Part shown: piece by piece, positions 1-8,214 of the stretch
Position numbering within the stretch: the stretch's first letter is position 1
How the letters are laid out: every line of letters begins with the position of its first letter
Origin: Neobacillus bataviensis LMG 21833
Lineage (GTDB): Bacteria > Bacillota > Bacilli > Bacillales > Cytobacillaceae
DNA length: 64,000 nt
Assembly: GCF_000307875.1 (NCBI RefSeq)
Contig: NZ_AJLS01000041.1
Coordinates: 29,975 to 93,974, forward strand
Direction of reading: 5' to 3'
The notes under the pieces: model-generated
Seen by the model: the letters and a program-made list of their open reading frames with translations, nothing else
Databases searched by the model: none
Told to the model about the DNA's origin: nothing
Program-made: the position numbers and the translations under genes

Positions 1-115
1 AGCAGCAGCCAATTGAGTTTTTAAAAAAGATGAAAATAATAAGAAAATAACCTCAAAGTGATATCATCGGCAATTGCCTTTGGTATCTTTTGTTTTTGTA
101 AATAAATCCACTGTA

Positions 116-144
116 TTGACCTTGTTTTCGCGATTCTGTACACT
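116..144 (+). promoter_or_regulatory. Sigma-A-type promoter of hemZ
   Basis: TTGACC at 116-121, a 17-base spacer and TACACT at 139-144 match a vegetative promoter. Transcription would start near 151, about 25 bases before the hemZ start. Read from sequence only. Confidence 0.5.
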
Positions 145-175
145 TAAGGAAGTTTAGACTGAAAAGGTGATATTA

Positions 176-1678
176 TTGCGAATTTCAATACTAGGGATAG
201 AGGATGAAAGATTCAACCGGCCGCTGCAGCTCATTGCCAATTTATTTTTTGAAGAAACGAAGATTATCAGGGGAAATGCTGAAGAAGCTGATATACAAAT
301 AATATTTAATTTGCAAGTCAAGAAAGATATCTCTGTTTCTGCCGAATTAACAGACAAAAGCGGAAAAATACTTGCCTCTGATTATCAAAAGGAAATGTTC
401 CCGTCAGGTTCTGAAAAGGAAAGATTTAAACAAATAAAAAATGCGGTTGCCCATGTTTATTTAACAGTTCTTCAAGATTGGACAGGCATTACTCAAAAAT
501 GGGGCATTTTAACGGGAGTCAGACCAACCAAATTACTTCATCGTAAAGTGCGAGAAGGGGTACCGATACAGTTCGCTCATCAGCAATTAATGGATGATTA
601 CTTAATTACAGACGAAAAAATCGAGCTGATGCAGCAAATCGTTGACCGCCAGCTTGCTGTTGTTCCGGATCTGTATTCACTGCAAAAAGAAGTCAGTATT
701 TATATTGGCATCCCCTTTTGCCCAACAAAATGTGCCTACTGTACATTTCCTGCCTATGCCATTAACGGCAGGCAAGGCTCTGTGGATTCATTCCTAGGCG
801 GGCTCCATTATGAAATGAAGAAAATTGGTGCCTGGCTGAAGGAAAATGGAGTCCGGATTACAACGGTATACTATGGCGGCGGTACGCCAACGAGTATTAC
901 AGCAGAAGAGATGGATATGCTTTATGAGGAAATGTACTTGTCGTTTCCAGATGTAGAAAATATCCGTGAAATTACGGTTGAAGCGGGCCGGCCCGATACG
1001 ATTACTCCTGAAAAATTAGAGATCTTGAAAAAGTGGCATATTGATCGAATCAGTATTAATCCGCAATCCTATACGCAAGAAACATTAAAGGCTATCGGAA
1101 GACATCATACCGTTACCGAAACAATTGAAAAATACCATTTAGCACGCGAAATGGGTATGAATAATATAAATATGGACTTAATTATCGGCCTGCCGGGTGA
1201 AGGGATATCAGAATTTGCCCATTCCTTAGCCGAAACGAAAAAGTTAATGCCTGAGTCTTTGACTGTCCATACGTTGTCATTCAAGCGGGCATCGGAAATG
1301 ACTAAGAATAAAGCGAAATATAAGGTTGCTGAACGTGAAGAAGTCGAAAGTATGATGGAGCTTGCTCAGGATTGGACGAAAGATCACGGCTATGTCCCAT
1401 ATTATTTATACAGACAAAAGAACATTCTTGGCAATCTTGAGAATGTCGGCTACTCATTCCCTAATCAAGAAAGTATCTATAATATTATGATCATGGAAGA
1501 GCAGCAGACGATTATTGGACTTGGCTGCGGGGCAGCGAGCAAATTTATTGACCCGATTACCGGAAAAATTACACACTTTGCCAATCCAAAAGATCCAAAA
1601 TCCTATAATGACGGCTTTGAAGCCTATACTAACGATAAAATAAAAATTCTAGACGGGTTATTCTCCTGCTTAAAATGA
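176..1678 (+). CDS. hemZ: Oxygen-independent coproporphyrinogen III oxidase-like protein HemZ
   Basis: Radical SAM protein of the coproporphyrinogen dehydrogenase family, placed in anaerobic heme synthesis in Bacillus. The 500-residue product carries the cluster-binding cysteines C182, C186 and C189 (CxxxCxxC), then the glycine-rich YYGGGTPT and the GLPGEG region typical of the HemN/HemZ barrel. I chose TTG at 176 because an AAAGGTGA ribosome site ends about 6 bases upstream; the in-frame GTG at 167 lies inside that site. It has its own promoter and a terminator overlapping its stop codon, so it is probably monocistronic. Length and gene order (hemZ before yhaR) match B. subtilis. The true substrate of HemZ as opposed to HemN is less certain than the family assignment. 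Confidence 0.93.
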   Translation: MRISILGIEDERFNRPLQLIANLFFEETKIIRGNAEEADIQIIFNLQVKKDISVSAELTDKSGKILASDYQKEMFPSGSEKERFKQIKNAVAHVYLTVLQDWTGITQKWGILTGVRPTKLLHRKVREGVPIQFAHQQLMDDYLITDEKIELMQQIVDRQLAVVPDLYSLQKEVSIYIGIPFCPTKCAYCTFPAYAINGRQGSVDSFLGGLHYEMKKIGAWLKENGVRITTVYYGGGTPTSITAEEMDMLYEEMYLSFPDVENIREITVEAGRPDTITPEKLEILKKWHIDRISINPQSYTQETLKAIGRHHTVTETIEKYHLAREMGMNNINMDLIIGLPGEGISEFAHSLAETKKLMPESLTVHTLSFKRASEMTKNKAKYKVAEREEVESMMELAQDWTKDHGYVPYYLYRQKNILGNLENVGYSFPNQESIYNIMIMEEQQTIIGLGCGAASKFIDPITGKITHFANPKDPKSYNDGFEAYTNDKIKILDGLFSCLK

Positions 1679-1700
1679 GCAGGGGGATTTTTTTGTTTTA
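1663..1700 (+). terminator. Rho-independent terminator of hemZ
   Basis: An 8-bp stem (1663-1670 with 1678-1685, one G-T pair) is followed by a T-run. The stop codon lies inside the hairpin. Confidence 0.8.
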
Positions 1701-1815
1701 TGGTTCTTAATAAAGGATAAATTATTCCGAATGTCGAATACTTACATGGATTGCCCCATACACTTCAATGGGGTAAATAAAAACGCTTTCATTTTTGGAG
1801 GGGGAGAAAGTAGTT

Positions 1816-3435
1816 ATGATGCAAACACCTTTAACGATGACCCAAATGATTGAGAGGGCAGAAAAGTATTTTCCAAAGAAACAAGTGGTATCAAGGACGG
1901 CAAGCGGCATCCACAGATTTACCTATAAACAAGTTGCCGAAAGAACGAGGAGACTTGCCAATAGCCTATCCAAATTAGGAGTAACGAAAGGTGAAAAGGT
2001 AGGAACATTAGCCTGGAATCATCACCGCCACCTCGAGGCCTATTTTGCTGTTCCCTGTATGGGTGCCGTTTTGCATACAATCAACATTCGCTTATCACCT
2101 CAGCATATATCCTACATTATCAATCATGCAGAAGATAAGGTTCTTCTCGTTGACTCAGACATCCTGCCATTACTCGAAAGCTGCGCGGCAGAATTAAAAT
2201 CGGTTAAGGCTTTTATTATTATGACCGATGAAAAAGAATTGCCGGAAACAAAACTCTCTCCTGTGTACCATTATGAAAAGCTTTTAGAAGAAGCAAATCC
2301 TGAATACAACTATCCAACAGATCTTAATGAAAATGATCCGGCTGGTATGTGCTATACATCTGCAACAACAGGAAACCCAAAAGGCGTTGTCTATTCTCAT
2401 CGAGCGATTTTTCTCCACAGTATGGCATTAGGCCTTGCCGACAGTGCTGCCATAAGTGAAAAAGATATTGCATTGACAGTTGTCCCCATGTTCCATGCCA
2501 ATGCCTGGGGAATGCCGTTTGCTGGAGTTTGGTTTGGGACAACGCTTGTGCTTCCAGGGCCATATTTCACGCCTAAATTATTGGCGGAGTTGATTGAACA
2601 AGAAAAGGTTACCATTACGAGCGGTGTTCCAACAATCTGGCTTGGATTACTTAAAGAACTTGATGAAGGTTCCTATGATTTGAGCAGTTTACGAGGCATT
2701 CTATGCGGTGGATCGGCAGCACCAAAAGGGATGATTAAGGCCTTTGAACAAAAATATAATGTACCTTTCATGCACGCATATGGAATGACAGAAACAAGTC
2801 CGCTAGCGCTATTTTCCACTCTAAAAAGCTACCAAGAAGAATTAAATTATGAAGATAGACTAGAATTGCGGGCAAAACAAGGAACCATTGTTCCAGGGTT
2901 AGAAATGAAAGTCCTTGGGAAGGATGGCGAAGTCTCCTGGGATGGAAAAGAAATGGGGGAATTATGCCTCCGCGGTCCATGGATTGCCTCTGAATACTAT
3001 AAAGATGAACGGACAAAGGATGCCTTCCACGATGGCTGGCTCCATACAGGTGATGTCGTCACGATTGATGAAGAGGGATTTGTAAAAATCGTTGACCGGA
3101 CAAAGGATTTAATCAAAAGTGGTGGTGAGTGGATTTCATCGGTGGATTTAGAAAATGCTCTAATGGCACATGAGTCAGTATTTGAAGCGGCCGTTGTCGC
3201 AATACCTCATGAAAAATGGCAGGAACGGCCACTTGCGTGTGTCGTCTTAAAGGATGCATTTAAAGGGAAAACGACAAAAGAAGAATTGCTAGAATTTCTG
3301 ACACCACAGTTTGCTAAATGGTGGATTCCAGATGAAATCCTCTTCCTTGAGGAAATTCCGAAGACTTCAGTTGGAAAATTTCTGAAGATGGCCTTACGTG
3401 ATCAGGTTCAAAAAGAAGTATCGCGAAAAAGTTAA
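1816..3435 (+). CDS. Acyl-CoA synthetase (AMP-forming, medium/long-chain fatty-acid ligase type)
   Basis: Adenylate-forming enzyme of about 539 residues that should activate a carboxylic acid to its CoA thioester through an acyl-AMP. Visible motifs are the phosphate loop around residues 178-190, reading YTSATTGNPKG (Ala where YTSGTTG is usual), the YGMTE motif, the LHTGD motif, and GGEWIS near the hinge followed by the C-terminal lysine motif PKTSVGKF. The start is ATG 1816 behind GGAGGGGG; upstream in-frame codons lie inside that site. Its terminal regions resemble the large long-chain-fatty-acid--CoA ligase family related to AlkK. It sits between hemZ and the crotonase gene, neighbours in B. 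subtilis, so it looks inserted there. Pairing with the crotonase suggests acyl-CoA metabolism. Chain-length preference cannot be read from sequence. Confidence 0.88.
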   Translation: MMQTPLTMTQMIERAEKYFPKKQVVSRTASGIHRFTYKQVAERTRRLANSLSKLGVTKGEKVGTLAWNHHRHLEAYFAVPCMGAVLHTINIRLSPQHISYIINHAEDKVLLVDSDILPLLESCAAELKSVKAFIIMTDEKELPETKLSPVYHYEKLLEEANPEYNYPTDLNENDPAGMCYTSATTGNPKGVVYSHRAIFLHSMALGLADSAAISEKDIALTVVPMFHANAWGMPFAGVWFGTTLVLPGPYFTPKLLAELIEQEKVTITSGVPTIWLGLLKELDEGSYDLSSLRGILCGGSAAPKGMIKAFEQKYNVPFMHAYGMTETSPLALFSTLKSYQEELNYEDRLELRAKQGTIVPGLEMKVLGKDGEVSWDGKEMGELCLRGPWIASEYYKDERTKDAFHDGWLHTGDVVTIDEEGFVKIVDRTKDLIKSGGEWISSVDLENALMAHESVFEAAVVAIPHEKWQERPLACVVLKDAFKGKTTKEELLEFLTPQFAKWWIPDEILFLEEIPKTSVGKFLKMALRDQVQKEVSRKS

Positions 3436-3440
3436 TGAAA

Positions 3441-3470
3441 AGGGGGCAGGGGATTTTTCCTTTGCCTTTT
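3441..3470 (+). terminator. Terminator after the acyl-CoA synthetase
   Basis: A 9-bp stem with G-T pairs (3445-3453 with 3458-3466), a TTTT loop and a following T-run. Confidence 0.6.
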
Positions 3471-3581
3471 GCTTTGGCTTTTTAATGAGGAAAGAAAATT
3501 CAATATATTAAGAAAGCTTGTTTTTATTCTTGGTCATTCCATATATAATGGAATTGAATGAATGTAAAGGGGGAATTTGCC

Positions 3582-4373
3582 GTGTCAATCAATTTTGTAA
3601 CGGATAAGGTAAATTTGCGGGTCGATGGCCGCGTTGCTACACTGGAAATGAACAGACCGGAAACATTAAACGCGATGGATACAGATGTCATTAAGGGGCT
3701 TGTTTGCAAACTAAAGGAATTAAGTGATTCTGATGATGTCGATATTGTTGTCCTAACAGGCAAGGGGAGAGCCTTTTCAGCTGGCGGCGATATTAAAACA
3801 ATGCTTTCAAACCTGAATGAGAGCGATTTCTTTCCAGTGATGGATTGCATAAGTGAATTAATCATCACTCTTTATAGCATGCCGAAACTTACCATAAGTG
3901 CTGTGTCGGGTGCCGCTGCGGGCTTGGGTTTTAGTTTAGCATTGGCGACAGACCATATTATCGCAGATAAAACTAGCATACTGGCAATGAATTTTATTGG
4001 TATTGGCTTGATTCCTGACGGCGGTGCTCATTTCTTTTTAGAAAAAAGATTAGGTGAGACAAAGGCCAAGCAGGTAATTTGGGATGGAAAAATGCTCGGT
4101 GCTGAAGAAGCGTTTAAGCTTGGGCTGATTCAAGAGGTAGCAGATCATGACCTTCAGGAGGCTTTGGATACGAGAATCGCAGATTGGCTAAGCCGTCCAG
4201 TTCAGGCAATGATTAAAACGAAAAAAATATTGGCTGAAAAGAATCGCCCGCAATTATTAAAAATGCTAGAGTTAGAAAAATTTGGCCAGCAAAAAATGCG
4301 GGAAACGATTGACCATCAAGAAGGAATCAAGGCATTTATTGAAAAAAGGAAACCACGATTTATAGGAAAATAA
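3582..4373 (+). CDS. yhaR: Crotonase-fold enoyl-CoA hydratase/isomerase family protein (YhaR-like)
   Basis: A 263-residue crotonase-fold protein with the CoA-site motif FSAGGDI and the oxyanion-hole segment SGAAAGLG (109-116). The two glutamates used by classical enoyl-CoA hydratases (Glu144 and Glu164 of the rat enzyme) align with Ser118 and Phe138. The IGLIPDGG segment instead carries Asp146, as in PaaG-type isomerases. It is therefore more likely an isomerase, or another crotonase, than a true hydratase. The GTG at 3582 follows AAGGGGG by about 8 bases; the ATG at 3558 precedes that site. It corresponds in position to B. subtilis yhaR and lies just downstream of an acyl-CoA synthetase, separated from it by a terminator. 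The substrate is unknown. Confidence 0.85.
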   Translation: MSINFVTDKVNLRVDGRVATLEMNRPETLNAMDTDVIKGLVCKLKELSDSDDVDIVVLTGKGRAFSAGGDIKTMLSNLNESDFFPVMDCISELIITLYSMPKLTISAVSGAAAGLGFSLALATDHIIADKTSILAMNFIGIGLIPDGGAHFFLEKRLGETKAKQVIWDGKMLGAEEAFKLGLIQEVADHDLQEALDTRIADWLSRPVQAMIKTKKILAEKNRPQLLKMLELEKFGQQKMRETIDHQEGIKAFIEKRKPRFIGK

Positions 4374-4380
4374 AAATAGT

Positions 4381-4403
4381 GGCGCATGAATGACTCATGC
4401 GCC
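4381..4403 (-). terminator. Terminator of the yhzC-like gene
   Basis: A 9-bp perfect stem (4381-4389 with 4395-4403). Read on the minus strand, it is followed by a T-rich stretch (4380-4366). Confidence 0.65.
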
Positions 4404-4411
4404 TGCTTGTG

Positions 4412-4597
4412 TCACGAATGGAATAGCAAGAGCTTACCGGTAGGTGAAGTACAGCGATGTGTCTTTTCTAATAAGTTTTTCTCTGCTAATAGTTGTTCCC
4501 CTTGTTTTTTTGCTGCATCGTCATTTTCTGCCTGAAAGGTTTCGTCTACAAGCTTTTCTCCATTTGCTTCAAACGCGGTTAATTTATAAAACTTCAT
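4412..4597 (-). CDS. yhzC: Small YhzC-like protein of unknown function
   Basis: A 61-residue acidic-to-neutral soluble protein starting MKFYKLTAFEANGEKL. The start at 4597 follows an AAAGGGG site on the minus strand; the longer open frame upstream has no such site. It is transcribed toward yhaR and ends in its own terminator. The name rests on position in the yhaR-yhaQ interval and general resemblance to B. subtilis YhzC. No catalytic or binding motif is visible. Confidence 0.6.
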   Translation of the reverse strand: MKFYKLTAFEANGEKLVDETFQAENDDAAKKQGEQLLAEKNLLEKTHRCTSPTGKLLLFHS

Positions 4598-4721
4598 TAC
4601 AAAAACCCCTTTAAAAAATTTATATATTACTATTTTTGCACAATTCTTAAAATAGTGCAAAAAGGAAAATGAAACCAATCTATGTTATATTCGTAATAAA
4701 GAAGGAAAGGAGTGTGGGGAA

Positions 4722-5621
4722 ATGGTTCTTAAACTTGAACACGTTACTAAACGGTTTGGCCAATTTACGGCCGTTGACGATTTATCGTTAACGATCCCTG
4801 AAAAAGAAATGTTTGGTTTCTTAGGGGCAAACGGGGCTGGAAAGACAACTACGTTTCGGATGATCTTAGGTTTACTCGATAGTACCGCTGGAAAAATAAC
4901 CTGGGATGAGCAGCCGATTGATTATTCTACCAGCCATTTAGTCGGTTATCTTCCCGAAGAAAGAGGATTATACCCGAAGCTAAAAGTTCGAGATCAAATC
5001 GTCTATTTAGCGAGATTAAGAGGGATGCAAAAGAGTGAGGCACTGATTGAATTAAAATCTTGGCTGGAGCGATTTAAAATTCCGGAGTATGAAAACAAAA
5101 AAGTTGAGGAGCTGTCAAAAGGGAACCAGCAGAAAATTCAATTCATTGCCGCTGTTGTACATAAACCCAAATTATTAATTCTCGACGAACCATTTAGCGG
5201 GCTTGATCCGGTCAATGTGGAAATGCTCAAGGATGCTGTCTTAAACCTTAAGCAAAATGGGGCAACCATAGTATTCTCCAGCCACCAAATGCATCATGTC
5301 GAGGAGATGTGCGAGCATCTTTGTATAATGCATAAAGGAAAGCCTGTCGTTCATGGAGCCTTAAAGGAGATTAAACGTGAGTTTGGCAAAAAGAATCTCA
5401 TCATCCATGCTGATTTTTCTTTAGATTCATTGAAAGATTATCCTGGGGTTGTAAAAGCAACACCAACAATGGAAGGGATTCTTTTACAAATAGAAGGAGA
5501 GAAAGTGGCAGAAAGTATTTTAAAGGAGATAGTCGATAATGGATTCATCCGAAAATTTGCCCTCGAAGAGCCTTCTTTAAATGATATCTTTATCGAGAAA
5601 GTGGGTAATTCTTATGAATAG
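4722..5621 (+). CDS. yhaQ: ABC transporter ATP-binding protein YhaQ
   Basis: ATPase of a two-gene exporter of the NatA type, 299 residues. Walker A is GANGAGKTT (35-43), the signature is LSKGNQQKI, Walker B is LLILDEP with the following FSGLDP, and the switch is SSHQMHHVEEM. The C-terminal third (about 215-299) is the accessory domain seen in DrrA/NatA-type subunits. The start at 4722 follows GGAAAGGAG. Its end overlaps the start of the permease gene by 8 bases, so the two are translationally coupled. B. subtilis YhaQP resembles the sodium exporter NatAB, but the substrate here is not shown. Confidence 0.92.
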   Translation: MVLKLEHVTKRFGQFTAVDDLSLTIPEKEMFGFLGANGAGKTTTFRMILGLLDSTAGKITWDEQPIDYSTSHLVGYLPEERGLYPKLKVRDQIVYLARLRGMQKSEALIELKSWLERFKIPEYENKKVEELSKGNQQKIQFIAAVVHKPKLLILDEPFSGLDPVNVEMLKDAVLNLKQNGATIVFSSHQMHHVEEMCEHLCIMHKGKPVVHGALKEIKREFGKKNLIIHADFSLDSLKDYPGVVKATPTMEGILLQIEGEKVAESILKEIVDNGFIRKFALEEPSLNDIFIEKVGNSYE

Positions 5622-6867
5622 CTTTTGGATTATCTTATTTCATACCTATCTAAACAAACTGAAAAGTAAATCGTTCATCGTTACGACGGTCATCACTGTT
5701 TTGATTGTCCTCGCCCTAACAAATATTAATAATATAATAGGTTTATTTGATAAAAATGGCGGAAAAGAGAATGTTGCCGTACTTGATGAAAGCGGGCAGC
5801 TTTACGAACCTTTTAAACAACAGCTAAAATCAATTAACAAAGATATTAACCTAAAACTTTACAACGGTAGTGAGAAGGAAGCGGAGAAAGCAGTAGAAAA
5901 AGGGGATGTTTCCGGCGTTATTCAATTGGGGCTTAATGATGAAAAACTGCCAATAGCAACCTATAAAGCCATGAGCATCGCGGACTCCTCACTATTTAAT
6001 GATTTACAAACAGCATTGCAGCAAGTCAAAACGATGTTGGCAGCTTCCCAGATTAATTTGGCACCGGCACAGCTTCAAAAGCTTTATGAACCTGTTTCTT
6101 TTGAAAAAGTGGCGCTTGAGAAGAATGCCAAAACAGAAGAGGAACTGAATCAGGCTCGGGGACTTGTTTACGTACTCCTATTTATCATTTATTTTGCGGT
6201 TATTATGTACGCTAATATGATTGCGATGGAGGTAGCTACAGAAAAGTCCTCACGGGTAATGGAAATATTAATTTCAAGTGTTTCACCAATCAAGCAAATG
6301 TTTGCGAAAATAGTAGGCATCGGTCTGTTAAGTCTGACGCAATTAGCAGCATTTCTGATAGTCGGTTACTTCTCGTTAACCAAAAACATGGAATCATTAA
6401 AAGAAGGCTTTTTTGGTGTTTACGGGTTTGGTGATATCCCAACGGCCACCATCATCTATGCCGTCATTTTCTTTATTCTCGGCTATTTCCTTTATGCGAC
6501 GCTTGCAGCCTTTTTGGGTTCACTTGTCAGCCGGATTGAGGATGTACAGCAGATGATTACGCCAATGACGCTGATGGTAGTGGCAGGATTTATGATTGCG
6601 ATGTTTGGACTTGGTAAACCTGATGCACCATTTATTACCGCCACGTCTTATATTCCCTTCTTCACACCGATGATTATGTTCTTGCGTGTCGGTATGCTGA
6701 CAATCCCGGCTTGGGAGGCTATCTTGGGAATCGCTATACTCGTTGCAACCATTGCAGTCTTAGCCATATTTGGTGCCCGTGTCTATCGAGGCGGCGTCTT
6801 AATGTACGGGAAGTCTAATTCCTATAAAGATATTAAAAAGGCATTGCAATTGACAAAGAATAAATAG
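5614..6867 (+). CDS. yhaP: ABC-2 type permease YhaP
   Basis: Membrane partner of the YhaQ ATPase, 417 residues. There is one N-terminal membrane helix, then an extracytoplasmic domain of about 130 residues, then about five to six helices in the C-terminal half, the layout of NatB-like ABC-2 permeases. The segment EVATEKSSRVMEILISS is the conserved cytoplasmic coupling motif of this family. The ATG at 5614 lies within the last codons of yhaQ and is preceded by a GTGGG site; an earlier in-frame codon at 5581 lies deep inside yhaQ and is unlikely to be used. A strong terminator follows. It probably exports a small molecule or ion. Confidence 0.9.
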   Translation: MNSFWIILFHTYLNKLKSKSFIVTTVITVLIVLALTNINNIIGLFDKNGGKENVAVLDESGQLYEPFKQQLKSINKDINLKLYNGSEKEAEKAVEKGDVSGVIQLGLNDEKLPIATYKAMSIADSSLFNDLQTALQQVKTMLAASQINLAPAQLQKLYEPVSFEKVALEKNAKTEEELNQARGLVYVLLFIIYFAVIMYANMIAMEVATEKSSRVMEILISSVSPIKQMFAKIVGIGLLSLTQLAAFLIVGYFSLTKNMESLKEGFFGVYGFGDIPTATIIYAVIFFILGYFLYATLAAFLGSLVSRIEDVQQMITPMTLMVVAGFMIAMFGLGKPDAPFITATSYIPFFTPMIMFLRVGMLTIPAWEAILGIAILVATIAVLAIFGARVYRGGVLMYGKSNSYKDIKKALQLTKNK

Positions 6868-6870
6868 TTT

Positions 6871-6912
6871 TTAAGGCTTTACCGGGTTCGGTAAGGCCTT
6901 ATATTATTTTTA
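6871..6912 (+). terminator. Terminator of yhaQP
   Basis: Hairpin built on AAGGC...GGCCTT and TACCG/CGGTA with a GGTT loop, followed by a T-rich tail. Confidence 0.7.
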
Positions 6913-6978
6913 TATAAGAACGTGCATTCGTATTTCGAAGGTGATACAATGGAGAAAAGACGGTGAAAGGAATTTTTT

Positions 6979-8199
6979 ATGAAAAAGATATCGTTTATTC
7001 ATGCAGCGGATCTACATTTGGACAGTCCGATGATCGGATTAAAACATTTACCGGCCAATATCTTTTCTAGGGTGAAAGAAAGCACCTTTATAGCTTTGAA
7101 CAAGCTGACGGCCGCTGCTATCGAGCAACAGGTTGATTTTGTCATCTTAGCGGGGGATTTATTCGATGGGGAGGATCGCAGCTTACGGGCGCAATCGCGT
7201 TTTCGAAAGGAAATGTTGAAGCTGGCTGAAAAGGAAATACCCGTTTATGTTGTTCATGGAAACCATGATCATTTGAATGGGTCTTGGGTGCATTTGGACA
7301 TGCCGGCGAATGTTCATGTGTTTCATAGTGAAGTTGAAACAAAGGTGCTCCATACGAAGAGCGGTGGATGCGTCCATCTTTATGGCTTTAGTTACACAAC
7401 ACGGCATGTGTTCGATCGTAAAATAGATGATTATAAAAAGAAAGTGGGGGCAGATTTTCATATTGGTATTCTTCATGGTAATGAAAGTGCCGGAACGGAG
7501 CATGACAACTATGCCCCATTTTCGGTCAAGGATTTACAGGATAAAGACTTTGATTATTGGGCATTGGGACATATTCATAAACGGGCTGTTTTGGCTGAAA
7601 ATCCCCCGATTATCTATCCAGGCAATATTCAAGGAAGAAATAAGAAAGAGTTGGGCAGTAAAGGATTTTATCATGTCACATTGACAGACCTTGATGCAAA
7701 AATGGATTTTATCGAATCATCCGATATGGTCTGGGAGGAAGTGATAATTGATGCTGCTGCAGCGAACAGTTTTCATGATGTTCTTCATTTATGCCAAACA
7801 ACCATTAACACTATTCGAAGAGATCAAAGGGGAACACTGGTCACACTGTTTTTGAAAAATATGTATCTACCCGATGATCGTGAAAAAAGAAGCTTGAACG
7901 GGGAACTTCTAGAACTCTTATTAGAAGATGAAAAGGATGAGGAGTCCTTTGTTTGGATTGTGGACTTAACTATCACGGAAGGTCAGCAAATCGATAAAGA
8001 GCAATTAAAAACAGAAGCCAATTTTTATGCAGAGCTATTTGAAACCATTGATCATTTCGATCAGTTTGATTCCGCGTTAGCGCCTTTGTATGAGCATCCG
8101 TTAGGGAGAAAATATTTGTCCCATTTATCACTAGAAGAGAAAGATGAACTGCTTGAAAAGGCGGAGAAAATCCTCATTGAATTACTTTATCAATCATAA
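6979..8199 (+). CDS. yhaO: DNA repair exonuclease-type metallophosphoesterase YhaO (SbcD-like)
   Basis: A 406-residue calcineurin-like phosphoesterase of the Mre11/SbcD type. Metal-binding motifs appear in order: DLHLDSP near residue 11, GDLFDG near 60, GNHDH near 95, then HGNE and GHIHKR in the 165-205 region. The C-terminal part is a capping/interaction region with acidic helices. It starts with ATG after AAAGGA. The partner gene yhaN begins 16 bases after its stop, a spacing that fits an SbcD-SbcC-like nuclease-ATPase pair. Whether it cuts DNA ends like SbcCD is inferred from family. Confidence 0.9.
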   Translation: MKKISFIHAADLHLDSPMIGLKHLPANIFSRVKESTFIALNKLTAAAIEQQVDFVILAGDLFDGEDRSLRAQSRFRKEMLKLAEKEIPVYVVHGNHDHLNGSWVHLDMPANVHVFHSEVETKVLHTKSGGCVHLYGFSYTTRHVFDRKIDDYKKKVGADFHIGILHGNESAGTEHDNYAPFSVKDLQDKDFDYWALGHIHKRAVLAENPPIIYPGNIQGRNKKELGSKGFYHVTLTDLDAKMDFIESSDMVWEEVIIDAAAANSFHDVLHLCQTTINTIRRDQRGTLVTLFLKNMYLPDDREKRSLNGELLELLLEDEKDEESFVWIVDLTITEGQQIDKEQLKTEANFYAELFETIDHFDQFDSALAPLYEHPLGRKYLSHLSLEEKDELLEKAEKILIELLYQS

Positions 8200-8214
8200 A
8201 GAAGGGGTGATTGT

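Noticed and set aside
1701..1815. FadR operator in front of the first acyl-CoA ligase
   Set aside because: No TGAATGA...TCATTCA dyad is present; only a loose GAATGTCGAAT is seen.
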